A stretch of 64,000 nucleotides of DNA from Thermosipho africanus Ob7 (GTDB taxonomy: Bacteria > Thermotogota > Thermotogae > Thermotogales > Fervidobacteriaceae). The stretch spans positions 176,825 to 240,824 of the forward strand of contig NZ_NKRG01000002.1 in the NCBI RefSeq assembly GCF_003351105.1, given 5' to 3'. Below, one piece after another: positions 1 to 10,368 of this stretch. Numbering within the stretch: position 1 is the first letter of the stretch; each line of letters opens with the position of its first letter. A program made the translations under genes and the position numbers. Under the pieces are notes generated by a model. The model was not told the origin of the DNA, ran no database searches, and saw only the letters and a list, made by a program, of their open reading frames with translations.

Positions 1-307
1 TTTAAAGCTCGCATTTGAATATGTAAGAAATTCAGAATATGATTTTTCCTTATTAAATGTAGCTGTATCAAACAATGAAGGAAAATTTAAAATTGCTGTT
101 GGTGCAAGACCAGGTATAGCTCAACTTGCTAAAAATGCCGCAGAATTTTTATCAAATAACGCCATCACAAAAGAAAATATTGAAAAAGCTGCAGAAATTG
201 CAGCCGAAGAATTAAAATTTTCAGATGATTTAAGGGCCACAGCAGAGTATAGAAAAAAGGTTTGTAAAGCACTTGTAAAACGTGCTCTTGAGGAGGTGAC
301 AAAATGA
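1..307 (+). CDS. Xanthine dehydrogenase-type FAD-binding subunit, C-terminal part
   Basis: This is the 3' end of a gene that begins before the window; codons start at base 2 and the last 101 residues are present. The sequence matches the C-terminal domain of the FAD subunit of molybdenum hydroxylases: a beta strand run (SLLNVAVSNNEGK, then KIAVGARPG), a helical section, and the closing motif LRATAEYRKKVCKALVKRAL, which is typical of CoxM/XdhB proteins. In the family this subunit carries FAD and passes electrons from the 2Fe-2S subunit to NAD or another acceptor. Its TGA overlaps the ATG of the next gene (ATGA), so the three subunits look translationally coupled. The FAD-binding N-terminal half is outside the window, so substrate cannot be judged here. 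Confidence 0.88.
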   Translation, partial: LKLAFEYVRNSEYDFSLLNVAVSNNEGKFKIAVGARPGIAQLAKNAAEFLSNNAITKENIEKAAEIAAEELKFSDDLRATAEYRKKVCKALVKRALEEVTK

Positions 308-750
308 AGATTAGTCTAATAATAAACGGTGAAAAAAAAGACGTTGAAATAAATCCAGATGATATTTTACTAGATGTTCTAAGAAAACTAGGCTATTATA
401 GCGTTAGAAGAGGTTGTGACACTGGAATGTGTGGAATTTGTACTGTATTATTGGATGGAAAACCTGTGCCTTCATGCTCTGTTTTTGCGGCAAGAGCTGA
501 TGGTCATCATATAACTACAGTTGAAGGCCTTGAAGATGCAAAAGTTTTTGCCCAATATCTTGCAGAAGAAGGTGCCGACCAATGTGGTTTTTGCAGTCCT
601 GGATTGATAGTAAATACTGTCTATCTTAAAAATAAAAACTTTAAAGATAAAGAGGAAATAACAAACAAATTAATCGGTAATCTTTGTAGATGCACTGGAT
701 ATGTAGGACAGCACAGGGCTATAGAAAAATTCTTGGGGGTGGAAAAATGA
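304..750 (+). CDS. Xanthine dehydrogenase-type [2Fe-2S] subunit
   Basis: A 148-residue small subunit carrying two [2Fe-2S] clusters. The plant-ferredoxin-type cluster uses Cys38, Cys43, Cys46 and Cys58 (GCDTGMCGIC then C). The second, all-helical cluster uses Cys94, Cys97, Cys128 and Cys130 (CGFC and CRC, followed by TGY). All eight ligands are present and the length is normal for the family (about 150-160). It shuttles electrons from the molybdenum subunit to the FAD subunit. The ATG overlaps the upstream stop and GAGGAGG lies just before it; the TGA overlaps the ATG of the molybdenum subunit. The sequence alone does not distinguish xanthine from other N-heterocycle or aldehyde substrates. 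Confidence 0.93.
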   Translation: MKISLIINGEKKDVEINPDDILLDVLRKLGYYSVRRGCDTGMCGICTVLLDGKPVPSCSVFAARADGHHITTVEGLEDAKVFAQYLAEEGADQCGFCSPGLIVNTVYLKNKNFKDKEEITNKLIGNLCRCTGYVGQHRAIEKFLGVEK

Positions 751-3053
751 AAGAAGTTACAAGAAAAATTCCAAAAAAAGATGCATTAGGACTTCTTTTA
801 GGAAAACCAGTATACACAGATGATCTATCCCCCAAAGATGCGCTTATAGTTAAAATCTTAAGGAGCCCACATGCGTTTGCAAAAATAAAAAGTATTGATA
901 CATCGAAAGCAGAGAAAATTGACGGAATCGAATGTGTTTTAACATATAAAGACCTTCCAAGAATACCAATAACCAGAGCTGGGCAGGGCTATCCTGAACC
1001 TTCACCGCATGATTGGTATATACTTGATGAATACGTAAGATATGTCGGAGATGAAGTTGCAATTGTTGCAGGAAAAGATGAAAAGGTCGTAGAAAAAGCT
1101 TTGTCAGAAATTAAAGTAGAGTATGAAATACTAGAACCAGTTCTTGATTTTGAAAAAGCAGAAGGTCATTCTTCAATTATACATCCTGAAAAAGAAACTC
1201 ATCCAATGTTTGAAATAGGTTTTGATGCCAAAAACAACATTGCTGCATCGTATGAAATGGAAATAGGCGATGTTGAAGAAGAACTAAAAAAATGTGATGT
1301 AATAATTACTGAAAGATTTTATACGCAAGCTCAAGCACATGTTGCTTTTGAACCACATTCTGCCGCCTCATATATTGATATGCATGGAAGGTTAGTAATT
1401 ATTTCTTCTACACAGGTACCATTCCATGTTAGAAGGATATTAGCCGAAGCGTTTAATATACCAATAAAAGATATTAGAGTTATAAAGCCAAGGATTGGTG
1501 GTGGTTTTGGTGGAAAACAAGCAATACACGGTGAACCTTTTGTTGCCGCTGTTACATTAAAAACAGGAAAACCCGCAAAAATTGTATATTCTCGTCAAGA
1601 AGTGTTTGAAGCAACCTATACTAGACATCCTATGAGATATGATATTACACTAGGAGCAACAAAAGATGGAAAATTAAAGGTTATTGACATGAAAGGTTTA
1701 TCAGATACCGGAGCATATGGTGAACATGCTCTTACAACATTTATGGTTGCTGGTTCTAAAACACTGCCAATGTACAACAAAGTTGATGCCGTCAGATTTT
1801 CAGGAAAAGTTGTATATACAAATAAGGTGCCTGCCGGAGCATATAGAGGATACGGCGCAATTCAAGGAAACTTTGCACTTGAATCTGCTATTGATATCTT
1901 AGCAGAAAAACTAAATATGGATCCTATAGAATTTAGAAAAAAGAATATGATACGTGAAGGCGAAACTTCACCAATATTCAAGATAATGGGTGAAGGTCGT
2001 GAAGGAGTAGATATGATTGTAAGAAGTTGTAAATTAAATGAATGTGTTGAAGAAGGAATGAAGTTAATTAATTGGAAAGAAAAATTTCCAAGAAAAAAAA
2101 TATCTGAAACAAAATTTAGAGGAGTTGGAATGGCAATAGCAATGCAGGGATCAGGTATTGCAAATATTGATATGGGATCTGCCATATTAAAATTAAATGA
2201 TGATGGCTCATTTAATTTATTAATTGGAGCAACGGATCTTGGCACTGGAAGTGATACAATACTTGCCCAAATAGCAGCTGAAGTTCTTCAAGTTCCTACT
2301 GAAAATATTATTGTTTATTCATCAGACACCGATCTTACTCCATTTGACGTTGGCGCATATGCATCAAGTACTACATACGTCTCAGGTAATGCTGTAAAAA
2401 GAGCAGCAGAAAAAATGAAAAGAATGATTATTAGAGAAGGAGCGCTTAAATTGGGGCTTGATGAATCAAAAGTAGACTTTGATGGAAAATATATTTTCGA
2501 AAAAGATGGTAGTAAAAAAGTTGATTTGAAAGAACTTGCCACTGTTTTGTATTACACCGAAAACCAAAAGCAGTTGATTGCAGATGCATCATATGTCGGT
2601 GAGGAATCCCCTCCACCATTTATGGCCGGATTTGCAGAAGTTGAAGTTGATATTGAAACAGGAAAAGTTAGGCTTATAAATTATGTGGCGGTAGTAGATT
2701 GTGGTGTTACAATCAATCCAAATCTTGCAAGAATTCAAGTTGAAGGTGGTCTTGTGCAAGGAATTGGTATGACATTATTTGAAGATGTTAAATACTCACC
2801 AAGTGGAAAATTACTAACAAATAATTTAATGCAGTACAAAATCCCATCTAGAAAAGATATAGGAAATATTATAGTAAAATTCGTAGAAAGTTTTGAACCA
2901 ACTGGTCCTTTTGGTGCTAAATCTGTTGCAGAAATTGGAATTGACACACCACCAGCTGCAATAGCTAATGCGATATATAATGCAGTAGGTGTTAGAATAA
3001 AAAAACTACCTATCACACCTGAAAAAATATTAATGGGTTTAAATAATAATTAA
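747..3053 (+). CDS. Xanthine dehydrogenase-type molybdopterin-binding subunit
   Basis: The start is placed at the ATG at 747, which overlaps the stop of the Fe-S gene and follows GGGGGTGG, giving 768 residues; a longer reading from 690 lies inside the Fe-S gene and has no ribosome site. Residues 15-120 form the N-terminal aldehyde oxidase a/b hammerhead domain (GKPVYTDD; VGDEVAIVAG). The rest is the molybdopterin domain: GGGFGGKQ, AGAYRGYGA, QGIGMTLFED. Near the C terminus GAKSVAEIG contains Glu729, at the place of the catalytic glutamate that attacks the substrate carbon. The family hydroxylates purines, aldehydes or related heterocycles with water as oxygen donor. The strict xanthine call is inference from overall similarity. 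Confidence 0.9.
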   Translation: MKEVTRKIPKKDALGLLLGKPVYTDDLSPKDALIVKILRSPHAFAKIKSIDTSKAEKIDGIECVLTYKDLPRIPITRAGQGYPEPSPHDWYILDEYVRYVGDEVAIVAGKDEKVVEKALSEIKVEYEILEPVLDFEKAEGHSSIIHPEKETHPMFEIGFDAKNNIAASYEMEIGDVEEELKKCDVIITERFYTQAQAHVAFEPHSAASYIDMHGRLVIISSTQVPFHVRRILAEAFNIPIKDIRVIKPRIGGGFGGKQAIHGEPFVAAVTLKTGKPAKIVYSRQEVFEATYTRHPMRYDITLGATKDGKLKVIDMKGLSDTGAYGEHALTTFMVAGSKTLPMYNKVDAVRFSGKVVYTNKVPAGAYRGYGAIQGNFALESAIDILAEKLNMDPIEFRKKNMIREGETSPIFKIMGEGREGVDMIVRSCKLNECVEEGMKLINWKEKFPRKKISETKFRGVGMAIAMQGSGIANIDMGSAILKLNDDGSFNLLIGATDLGTGSDTILAQIAAEVLQVPTENIIVYSSDTDLTPFDVGAYASSTTYVSGNAVKRAAEKMKRMIIREGALKLGLDESKVDFDGKYIFEKDGSKKVDLKELATVLYYTENQKQLIADASYVGEESPPPFMAGFAEVEVDIETGKVRLINYVAVVDCGVTINPNLARIQVEGGLVQGIGMTLFEDVKYSPSGKLLTNNLMQYKIPSRKDIGNIIVKFVESFEPTGPFGAKSVAEIGIDTPPAAIANAIYNAVGVRIKKLPITPEKILMGLNNN

Positions 3054-3054
3054 A

Positions 3055-3086
3055 AAATCAAGCCTCCAAAATTGGAGGCTTGATTT
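3055..3086. terminator. Bidirectional rho-independent terminator between xdh operon and subtilase
   Basis: A perfect 14-bp stem (3055-3068 with 3073-3086) encloses the loop AAAT. A-runs on the left and T-runs on the right give U-tracts for both converging transcripts. Confidence 0.9.
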
Positions 3087-3108
3087 ATATTTTGTAAATT
3101 CCAAAAAT

Positions 3109-5130
3109 TTAATTACCAAATATTAGCCAGTATGGTTTTCCATAAACATCATCAACTACTGTTGAAAGTGTCGCATCTTCACTTGCAAAAACAGCTGTTA
3201 CTGGTATTTCAGTTCCATTCAAAGTAACTGTACCATTAACAGTACATGTCGCTCCAACATTTGATCTTTCTAATCTCAAATATACTAAATCTGCTATAGA
3301 AGAGAAATCATACTTCATATTTGAAACAAACGTTTCACTTAAGTAAGATCCTCTAATTCCAGTAATAAGTTCATAAAACACTGAATCAACCGTTAGTGTT
3401 GCTTGGCCTAAGTCAATAACTGGTTCATCAAATTCTACTTTAAATGTAGATGTAAAAGTAAACGTTTCAGTAGCATCTGCTGTTACATTAACGGTCCTTA
3501 CATATTGTCTTTCTTCTTCCCTTCTTTTTGAGGAACTATTACCAAAATAACCATCTCCTGAGTAAGATTTATCATTTGAATCTGGTCCACCAACTATAAC
3601 TTCATATTTCCCTGCGTCTATATTTGAAAAATGAGCAATACCAGTACGATCTGTTTTAGCAAAATAGTCTCCACCTACTCCATCAACTCTTTTTAGTGTT
3701 ACAAATACTCCTGGTATACCATTATCCAAACTATCAATTGCTTCAACATTAAATGTTACTCCTCCATCAGTTGGAAGTGTGAGATTTATTGAATTTTTTG
3801 CATTTACTAGTCCAAATCCTGAATCATGGTCATATCCAGCTTTATCAATATCAACAGCACCTTGTTCTATTAACTTTCTTATTTGCCATACTTTTGCATT
3901 TGGATACTTTTCTTTCAATAATGCTACAACACCAGAAACATGTGGACAAGCCATTGAAGTACCTTGATAAAATGCATATAAACCACCAAATGAGTCGGCA
4001 AGTTCTGCGCCTTCATAACCTAAAGCAGTAGCTTGTGGAACTGTTGAAAGAATATCAACACCAGGTGCACCAACGGTTATAGCGTCACTTCTATTTGAGA
4101 ACCATGTTGTTCTATATTCACCACCATTAAATTCAACTGCTGCAACTTGAATTATTCCGGGATAACCTGATGGATAATGTACATGTTGGTCAGTGTGATC
4201 ATTACCTGCTGATACTGTTACAACAACATCTCTGTCTAATGCGTAATCAAATGCTTTTTTTAAAGTATAGCTATAGCCCCATCCTCCCCATGAATTTTGA
4301 AGAATATCTGCGCCATGATCAACGGCCCAAATTATTCCATCAGCAACCGCATCATCACCTACATAACCTTCCACATCAAATATAACAATCGGCATTATTT
4401 TTGCATCTGGCGCTACTCCAATAATTCCTAAAGAATTATCACTAGCAGCTATAGTGCCTGCAACGTGAGTTCCATGTGCCCCGCCAAATGAAGAATCTGT
4501 ATCTGCAGGTAAGATTTCACCTGTTTTTGGTCTGTAACCCTCAATTACCTGACCTTTTAAATCAGGATGTGTACCATCAACACCACTATCAACTACTGCA
4601 ACAATTACTCCTTTACCTGTATATCCCATATCCCAAACGTCTTTAACGTTTAATGCTTCCAGTCCCCACAAGTATTTTGAAAATTCTTCATCGTCTCTTG
4701 GGTTTGTTGAGTTTATACCAGTTTCATTATTCTTGTTAATCATATTATTATCAACTGGTTTTGGATCAATAATATATCTTTTATAGCTTGGTTCTACATA
4801 TCTGATACCTTTTAAACCAAGTTTTAAAATTTTCTCATATGCCTCTTCTACTGTTCCATTAAATTTAATTGATACCATTTTTATTTGGGGCAAATCAACT
4901 GCAATTTTTCCGTTTAATGCTTCTACTATTTTGTTAACTTCTTCTCTATTTTCATATCCAACAAGAACCTTACCTTCTTCGTATTCAAAATCAAGACTTC
5001 CCAATTTTATATCCGAACCTGTATTATTAGAAATATTACTATTTTGAGTTATATTGTTTAATCCACAACTTGATAGTATTAAAAACAATACTAAAATTCC
5101 AAAAAATGAATATTTAAACAACTTATTCAT
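3109..5130 (-). CDS. Subtilisin-like serine protease, lipoprotein
   Basis: A 673-residue S8 peptidase. A lipoprotein signal ends at LSSC (Cys22), so it is probably anchored in the envelope. Residues about 45-125 look like an inhibitor-type propeptide (VLVGYENREEVNKIVEAL...VSIKF). The catalytic domain has Asp181 (DSGVDGTHPD), His219 (HGTHVAG), oxyanion Asn310 (SAGND) and Ser392 (GTSMACPHVSG), all intact. After about residue 455 come beta-rich segments like carboxypeptidase-regulatory or Ig folds (GIPGVFVTLKRVDG). The layout recalls fervidolysin of Fervidobacterium. AAGGAGGG lies 8 bases before the ATG. It is the second gene of a two-gene unit with the upstream lipoprotein, 19 bases apart. Likely role: breakdown of external protein or envelope protein turnover. 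Confidence 0.93.
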   Translation of the reverse strand: MNKLFKYSFFGILVLFLILSSCGLNNITQNSNISNNTGSDIKLGSLDFEYEEGKVLVGYENREEVNKIVEALNGKIAVDLPQIKMVSIKFNGTVEEAYEKILKLGLKGIRYVEPSYKRYIIDPKPVDNNMINKNNETGINSTNPRDDEEFSKYLWGLEALNVKDVWDMGYTGKGVIVAVVDSGVDGTHPDLKGQVIEGYRPKTGEILPADTDSSFGGAHGTHVAGTIAASDNSLGIIGVAPDAKIMPIVIFDVEGYVGDDAVADGIIWAVDHGADILQNSWGGWGYSYTLKKAFDYALDRDVVVTVSAGNDHTDQHVHYPSGYPGIIQVAAVEFNGGEYRTTWFSNRSDAITVGAPGVDILSTVPQATALGYEGAELADSFGGLYAFYQGTSMACPHVSGVVALLKEKYPNAKVWQIRKLIEQGAVDIDKAGYDHDSGFGLVNAKNSINLTLPTDGGVTFNVEAIDSLDNGIPGVFVTLKRVDGVGGDYFAKTDRTGIAHFSNIDAGKYEVIVGGPDSNDKSYSGDGYFGNSSSKRREEERQYVRTVNVTADATETFTFTSTFKVEFDEPVIDLGQATLTVDSVFYELITGIRGSYLSETFVSNMKYDFSSIADLVYLRLERSNVGATCTVNGTVTLNGTEIPVTAVFASEDATLSTVVDDVYGKPYWLIFGN

Positions 5131-5149
5131 CTAAAATTCCCTCCTTTCA

Positions 5150-6781
5150 TCAATTTTCACCAGTAGTAAATGTATTATAAATCTCTGCCTCTATTCCAAA
5201 CGGATCAATAATTTTACCTTGATCTGCGTATATAGAATATGCTTCTGAATCTTCATCAGAGACTATAGCAACTGCTAATTCATTACCCCATTCGTATGTC
5301 TTATTTTTTTGCAATGTATTAAACTGATACCATCCACCGGCACCATAATCTACCCACCACAAACCTGCAGGAGGATTATCAAAAGCAAAAGATACGCTTG
5401 TAGCAACAGTACCTATAAAGTTATATTTTGGATAGCCACTAGCACTTAACGAATAATATCCATAATCATTTAAAGTTTCATCATAAAGCCAAATATCAAA
5501 TAAGTAAACTACAGTTCCTTCTGGAGAATCTATTGGATTTACTACTTCCCATTCAAAAGTTGGATTAGTTGATACATCAGTTGCACCATCAGTTGGACTT
5601 ATATATTTTATATCAAACATTCCTAATGGAACAACAGAACCTAAATCGGTCAATGAAGAAATTTTTCCACCATAATATGAGCCAACTTTATACCAAACTT
5701 CTTTTCCAGCTTCAAGTTGTGCAGAGCTATCCCTATAATAATTAGTATCTGATGGCACCCTTGCAATTAGTTCGTAATTTACTCCATCAAAACTTCTGTA
5801 AACAACATAAGCTTCTGGTTTGTCAGTTGTTGAAGATGCAGAAGAATCCTCCCATTTCACCCAATTCACTTCTATCCACATATTTAAATCTTTATCTGGA
5901 GCAGCATTTGGTTTTTCAAACTTCATTTCAGAAACTGCTGATTTTTGAATATCATTAGAATAAAATTTTATGCCAGCTCTTCTAGTATATGCTTTAAGGT
6001 TCACAGATCCACTATCACTTGGTTTTTCAACAACATACATATTATAATCTCCACTTTCTTTAACCAGTGTCAAATAATAAGCATTAACAACCAAATTTTC
6101 ATTTTGATCAAATACTGCAACAAAAACTGGAACCTTTCCAGAAAAACCATCCAAGGATATGCTTCCTTCAATTTCTGTATCATAATAAATATTTCTTGGA
6201 TTAGTGAAAAATCCGCTTCCTGGGACTCCACCAACTTTTACATATACGTATTTTACATCATAACCAGTTCCTGAAAGAACGTTAATCTTATAATACAATT
6301 CATCACCGGAAAATTTGTTCAAATTAAATTTTGTTAAATTAAGAGTCTTTGACATTCCTTCATCTTCAAAAAAGCTTGCATTAATTGTAATTTTATCAGA
6401 TGCTTTTGAAGTGTCATATGCTGTTTTTCTTAACGTTAATTCTAATTTTTTTGTTTCTAAACCACTTATCATATAATTATTTAATCTTGTAATACCATAA
6501 TTTTCTTTTTCAATTTTCACATCAAAATACTTTACAGTATCGTTCATTTTCAAATCAAATTTCACAAAACCTTTCCCATCAGTAACCTTTTCAGCAACCT
6601 TTGAACCCGATTCATCAAAAACTGTTACCGTTGCCTCCTCAACTGCAGCTCCTGATCTGTAATCCGTTACATAAACTTCAAGACTTGCAGGGTACTCTTG
6701 ACTTAAAAACTGTTGAACACAACCGCTAAAAAGCAGAAAAACAAATAAAAACATCGTACTAAAAATCAAAACTTTCTTCAC
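5150..6781 (-). CDS. Lipoprotein with Ig-like/regulatory-like beta domains, unknown role
   Basis: A 543-residue protein starting with GTG, preceded 6 bases upstream by AGGAGGG. A lipoprotein signal ends at FSGC (Cys21). Residues about 33-115 resemble a carboxypeptidase regulatory-like domain (LEVYVTDYRSGAAVEEATVTV). Fibronectin-like sections follow, including KPEAYVVYRSFDGVNYELIA near residues 325-345, and a late domain starting ISPTDGATDVSTNPTFEW, a pattern of Ig-like repeats in surface proteins. No catalytic motif is visible. It is upstream of, and probably co-transcribed with, the subtilase lipoprotein, so a shared role in binding or processing external polymers is plausible but is inference. 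Confidence 0.7.
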   Translation of the reverse strand: MKKVLIFSTMFLFVFLLFSGCVQQFLSQEYPASLEVYVTDYRSGAAVEEATVTVFDESGSKVAEKVTDGKGFVKFDLKMNDTVKYFDVKIEKENYGITRLNNYMISGLETKKLELTLRKTAYDTSKASDKITINASFFEDEGMSKTLNLTKFNLNKFSGDELYYKINVLSGTGYDVKYVYVKVGGVPGSGFFTNPRNIYYDTEIEGSISLDGFSGKVPVFVAVFDQNENLVVNAYYLTLVKESGDYNMYVVEKPSDSGSVNLKAYTRRAGIKFYSNDIQKSAVSEMKFEKPNAAPDKDLNMWIEVNWVKWEDSSASSTTDKPEAYVVYRSFDGVNYELIARVPSDTNYYRDSSAQLEAGKEVWYKVGSYYGGKISSLTDLGSVVPLGMFDIKYISPTDGATDVSTNPTFEWEVVNPIDSPEGTVVYLFDIWLYDETLNDYGYYSLSASGYPKYNFIGTVATSVSFAFDNPPAGLWWVDYGAGGWYQFNTLQKNKTYEWGNELAVAIVSDEDSEAYSIYADQGKIIDPFGIEAEIYNTFTTGEN

Positions 6782-7003
6782 AACTATCCCTCCTATCCTT
6801 AAAATTTGTAAAGTAAAATTACTACTTAACTTTCCATCTTAAAAATTATTCAACCAAATATTTTTTAATGATTTTCAAATAATTTCATTTAATTTTTTTA
6901 TCGAGATATAGAAATACAAAATTAACAATTCCAATAGCTATTATAACACACTTTGCAAAATTTGTGTTAAAATATTTCCAAAAGAGTTAAGGAGTGTTTA
7001 AAT

Positions 7004-9130
7004 ATGATAGATATAGAAGAATATATTAAAAATTTGGAAACGGTTCTCAATAAAAATTTATCAAATGAAGAAAAAGAAAAAATCAAAAAAGCAATCAAAT
7101 TGGCTGAATACGGCCACAAAGGTTACTACAGAAAATCTGGTGAACCTTTCATCACTCATCCAATTGAAGTTTCCAAAATTTTGGCATCATTAAAATTAGA
7201 TATTACTACTATAATTTCTGGAATTTTACACGATACAGTTGAAGATAGTCAAGGCAAAGTAACTTTAAAAGATATTGAAGAAATGTTTGGTAAAGAAGTT
7301 GCATTAATTGTCGATGGAGTAACAAAAGTCAGCAAGATTAATGCACCTGTTGGAAACATCGAACAAAAGAAAAAAAGTGAAACCATACAAAAAATGCTCT
7401 TTGCAATGGCTGAAGATGTAAGAGTTATTTTTGTAAAACTTGCAGATAGATTACATAACATGCGAACAATACAATATGTTGAAGATGAAGAAAAAAAGAA
7501 ATACAAAGCACTTGAAACACTTGAAGTTTATGCTCCTATTGCACACAAACTTGGGATTCATGTGATAAAGTGGGAACTTGAAGATCTTTCTTTTAAAGTT
7601 TTATACCCAAAAGAATATTACATGATTAAAGAATTAGTTGCTGAAAAAAAGAAAGAAAGGGAAGAGCGAACAAACGAATATGTAAATCAATTAAAACTTG
7701 CATTAAAAGAAAATAATATAAATGCTAAAGTGGAAGGTCGTTATAAACATTACTATAGTATCTGGAAAAAGATGAAGGAAAAAAATAAAAAATTTGAAGA
7801 AATTTATGATCTTATTGGAATAAGGGCAATTGTAAAAGATGTTCAAACCTGTTATACTGCTCTTGGAGTAGTACACCATATTTGGGTTCCTCTTCCTGGT
7901 AGATTTAAAGATTACATTGCAGCTCCAAAATCAAATGGTTACAAATCAATTCATACTACAGTTGTAACACAATATGGTGAACCTTTGGAAATTCAGATCA
8001 GAGATGAAGAAATGCATAACGAAGCAGAGTATGGGTTAATTGCTCACTGGATTTACAAAGAAAAGAGCGTTGATTTAAAGCAAAAGTGGCTTCTTCAACT
8101 TCTTGACTGGAGAAAAGAACTTCTTCAAGGAAGTACGAATCTTTCCGAACTTAAAAATGAATTGCAACTTGATGAAGTGTTTGTTTTAACGCCAAAGGGA
8201 GAAATAATTCATATGCCTTTGGGATCAACCGTTATTGATTTTGCTTACGCTATACATACAGAAATAGGACACCATTTTGCTGGTGCAAAAGTAAACGGAA
8301 AAATTGTTCCAATAAATTACAAGCTAAAAAATGGTGATGTTGTAGAAATTTTAGTTAACAAATCAAGTAAAGGGCCAAGCCTTAGCTGGATAAAATATGC
8401 TAAAAGTCCTAGAACAAAGGCAAAAATTAGAAGATTTTTTAGAGAAAAAGAAAAAGAAAAACTAATTGAATCAGGAAAAGATGTAATTAGAAAACTATCT
8501 AAAAGATTGAATATTTCAATAGAAAAATTACTCGAACACGAAAAAGTTAATGAATTTATAAAAAACCATAATTTAAGTATAGATGAATTTTATACACGCA
8601 TAGGTGAAGGAAGTATTACTTTTAACGATTTACTAGAACTAATAGAAAACAAACCAGAAAAAAATTACAAGAAAAAGACAAAAAACTCGAAAAAAATTAA
8701 AAATGCAGTAGAAATAGATGGAATTTCAAATATTGATATTCACATCGCCAAATGTTGTATGCCAGTTCCAGGTGATGAAATAGTAGGAGTAGCAAGCAGA
8801 AGAGGGATAACTATACATAGAATTAATTGCAAAAATATTAGAGATATAGATGAAGATAGACTATTTAAGGCAAAATGGTTATCTGATGAGTCAAATGAAT
8901 TTTCAACTAACTTAGAAATTGAGTTTGACAAAAATGAACGCCTTGCCGAAATAATGAATCTTTTAGTTTCAAAAAACATAAACGTAAAAAGCTTTAAACT
9001 AAATGAATCAAAAAATTGGAATTCGGTCTTTGCACATCTGACAATTGTGGTAAAATCTTTAAATGAACTAAATGACATAATAAGTCAATTAAATAAAAAA
9101 TCTGGAATATTGAGGGTGAGAAGAAGATGA
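7004..9130 (+). CDS. Bifunctional (p)ppGpp synthetase/hydrolase, RelA/SpoT family
   Basis: A 708-residue full-length Rel protein. The N-terminal HD hydrolase keeps His52, His76-Asp77 (LHDTVEDS) and LADRLHNM at 146-153. The synthetase domain spans about 240-350 ([27 protein letters not shown]). A TGS domain covers 391-451, a zinc-finger-like region has CCMPVPGD at 584-591, and an ACT domain closes the protein (637-708). Both catalytic halves look intact, so it should make and degrade the stringent-response alarmone. AAGGAG precedes the ATG. Its stop overlaps the ATG of dtd (ATGA), a pairing common in bacteria. It stands alone across a 222-bp gap from the divergent lipoprotein gene; I could not assign a convincing promoter there. 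Confidence 0.96.
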   Translation: MIDIEEYIKNLETVLNKNLSNEEKEKIKKAIKLAEYGHKGYYRKSGEPFITHPIEVSKILASLKLDITTIISGILHDTVEDSQGKVTLKDIEEMFGKEVALIVDGVTKVSKINAPVGNIEQKKKSETIQKMLFAMAEDVRVIFVKLADRLHNMRTIQYVEDEEKKKYKALETLEVYAPIAHKLGIHVIKWELEDLSFKVLYPKEYYMIKELVAEKKKEREERTNEYVNQLKLALKENNINAKVEGRYKHYYSIWKKMKEKNKKFEEIYDLIGIRAIVKDVQTCYTALGVVHHIWVPLPGRFKDYIAAPKSNGYKSIHTTVVTQYGEPLEIQIRDEEMHNEAEYGLIAHWIYKEKSVDLKQKWLLQLLDWRKELLQGSTNLSELKNELQLDEVFVLTPKGEIIHMPLGSTVIDFAYAIHTEIGHHFAGAKVNGKIVPINYKLKNGDVVEILVNKSSKGPSLSWIKYAKSPRTKAKIRRFFREKEKEKLIESGKDVIRKLSKRLNISIEKLLEHEKVNEFIKNHNLSIDEFYTRIGEGSITFNDLLELIENKPEKNYKKKTKNSKKIKNAVEIDGISNIDIHIAKCCMPVPGDEIVGVASRRGITIHRINCKNIRDIDEDRLFKAKWLSDESNEFSTNLEIEFDKNERLAEIMNLLVSKNINVKSFKLNESKNWNSVFAHLTIVVKSLNELNDIISQLNKKSGILRVRRR

Positions 9131-9576
9131 GAGCAGTAATACAAAGGGTTAAAAACGCAAAAGTTGAAGTAGAAGGAAAAACAGTTGGAAAAATAGAAAA
9201 TGGACTTTTAGTATTGCTTGGAGTCGGAAAAGATGATAACAAAGAAGACATCAAATATCTTGCCGAAAAAATAATTAACTTAAGAATTTTTGATGATGAA
9301 AATGGAAAAATGAACCTTTCATTGCTTGATATAAATGGTGAACTCCTTATAGTATCTCAATTTACTTTATATGGCGATTGCAGAAAAGGTAGAAGACCTT
9401 CTTATTCTGAATCAGCGCCTCCTGACATTGCAAAAAAACTTTATGAAGAATTTGTAAATGCCTGTAAAAACTACAATTTAAAAGTTGAAACAGGTGAATT
9501 TGGTGCACATATGCAAGTTTCTTTAGTAAATGATGGCCCTGTAACTTTATTACTTGATTCAAAGAAGGTGTTTTAG
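9127..9576 (+). CDS. dtd: D-aminoacyl-tRNA deacylase
   Basis: A 149-residue DTD. It has the N-terminal MRAVIQRV signature, the [18 protein letters not shown] motif (about 77-94) and the GPVT motif at 137-140, which forms the active-site gate with the cis Gly-Pro. The enzyme removes D-amino acids (and glycine) mischarged on tRNA. Length and motifs are standard. Start overlaps the relA stop by ATGA, implying coupled translation. Confidence 0.96.
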   Translation: MRAVIQRVKNAKVEVEGKTVGKIENGLLVLLGVGKDDNKEDIKYLAEKIINLRIFDDENGKMNLSLLDINGELLIVSQFTLYGDCRKGRRPSYSESAPPDIAKKLYEEFVNACKNYNLKVETGEFGAHMQVSLVNDGPVTLLLDSKKVF

Positions 9577-10368
9577 TTGCTTCTTCACGTATGTTGCGCG
9601 CCAGATTTGGTGCCTGCATACTTTCATATGAAAGAAAAAATAAAATACATTTATTTTTACAATCCAAACATCCATCCTAAGAATGAATATGAAAAAAGGT
9701 TCAATGAAGTTCTAAAACTTGCAAAGATGTGGAATTTAAAAATCATTGAAAGCAAATATGAACCCGAAGTTTACTTTAAGCATGTAAAAGGGCTTGAAAA
9801 TCTTGGTATTAACAGCCAACGATGCGATAAATGTATTTATCTTCTTTTAAAAAACACAGCAATAACAGCTAAAACAAACAATTTTGACTCTTTTGCAACT
9901 ACTCTAACTTCTTCTCCAAGAAAAGTTTTGGAAAAAATAAATAAAATTGGTAAAATAGTAGAGCAGGAAGTTAATGTAAAATATATCGAAACATATTTTA
10001 GAAAAGGAAAGGAATACCAAGAAGCTTTAAAATTTATCAAAGAACAAAATATTTACCGTCAGGCATATTGCGGTTGTATATTTTCAAAGATCGAACTTGA
10101 AAATAAAAGAAAGGAAAAAATTGAAAAATCAAAAAAAATTCTAAAAGAATATGGAATAACTAATATCCCAGTTTTCCCTGAAAAATTAGTAATAACAAAA
10201 GAAAATTTTGAAATATTCTCAAAAAACTTTATCGAGATAATTAAAGTTATTCAACCAAAAATTTTATACATTGATGATTTTGTTAAAGATAAATACAATT
10301 TAAAAGAAGGTTGGAATAAATTTGGAAATTATAATCAAAAAATACAAACTTTAAAGGGGAATGGATAA
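9577..10368 (+). CDS. queH: Epoxyqueuosine reductase QueH
   Basis: A 263-residue DUF208 protein starting with TTG directly after the dtd stop. The conserved cysteines are present: Cys6-Cys7 (HVCCAPD), Cys83 and Cys86 (RCDKC) and Cys165 and Cys167 (YCGC), which in the family bind iron-sulfur and iron centres. QueH carries out the last step of queuosine synthesis, reducing epoxyqueuosine in tRNA. The C-terminal 60 residues are less conserved and lysine-rich. Another queuosine gene, queD, lies near 62.2 kb, which supports an active pathway. An A8 run at 10131-10138 does not disturb the frame. Confidence 0.9.
   Translation: MLLHVCCAPDLVPAYFHMKEKIKYIYFYNPNIHPKNEYEKRFNEVLKLAKMWNLKIIESKYEPEVYFKHVKGLENLGINSQRCDKCIYLLLKNTAITAKTNNFDSFATTLTSSPRKVLEKINKIGKIVEQEVNVKYIETYFRKGKEYQEALKFIKEQNIYRQAYCGCIFSKIELENKRKEKIEKSKKILKEYGITNIPVFPEKLVITKENFEIFSKNFIEIIKVIQPKILYIDDFVKDKYNLKEGWNKFGNYNQKIQTLKGNG

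Noticed and set aside
690..746. Extended N terminus of the molybdenum subunit from 690
   Set aside because: It falls inside the Fe-S gene, has no ribosome site, and the ATG at 747 has both a site and the family's usual start.
2093..2100. A8 run in the molybdenum subunit gene as a possible recoding site
   Set aside because: No frame change occurs and no alternative frame extends beyond it with conserved sequence.
6782..7003. Promoters in the 222-base divergent gap before relA
   Set aside because: Several TATAAT-like and TTGnnn-like hexamers occur, but none at 16-18 bases spacing in a convincing position.
10131..10138. A8 run in queH as a possible recoding site
   Set aside because: The frame is continuous and the family motifs are all in one frame; the run shows that long A-runs alone do not imply recoding.
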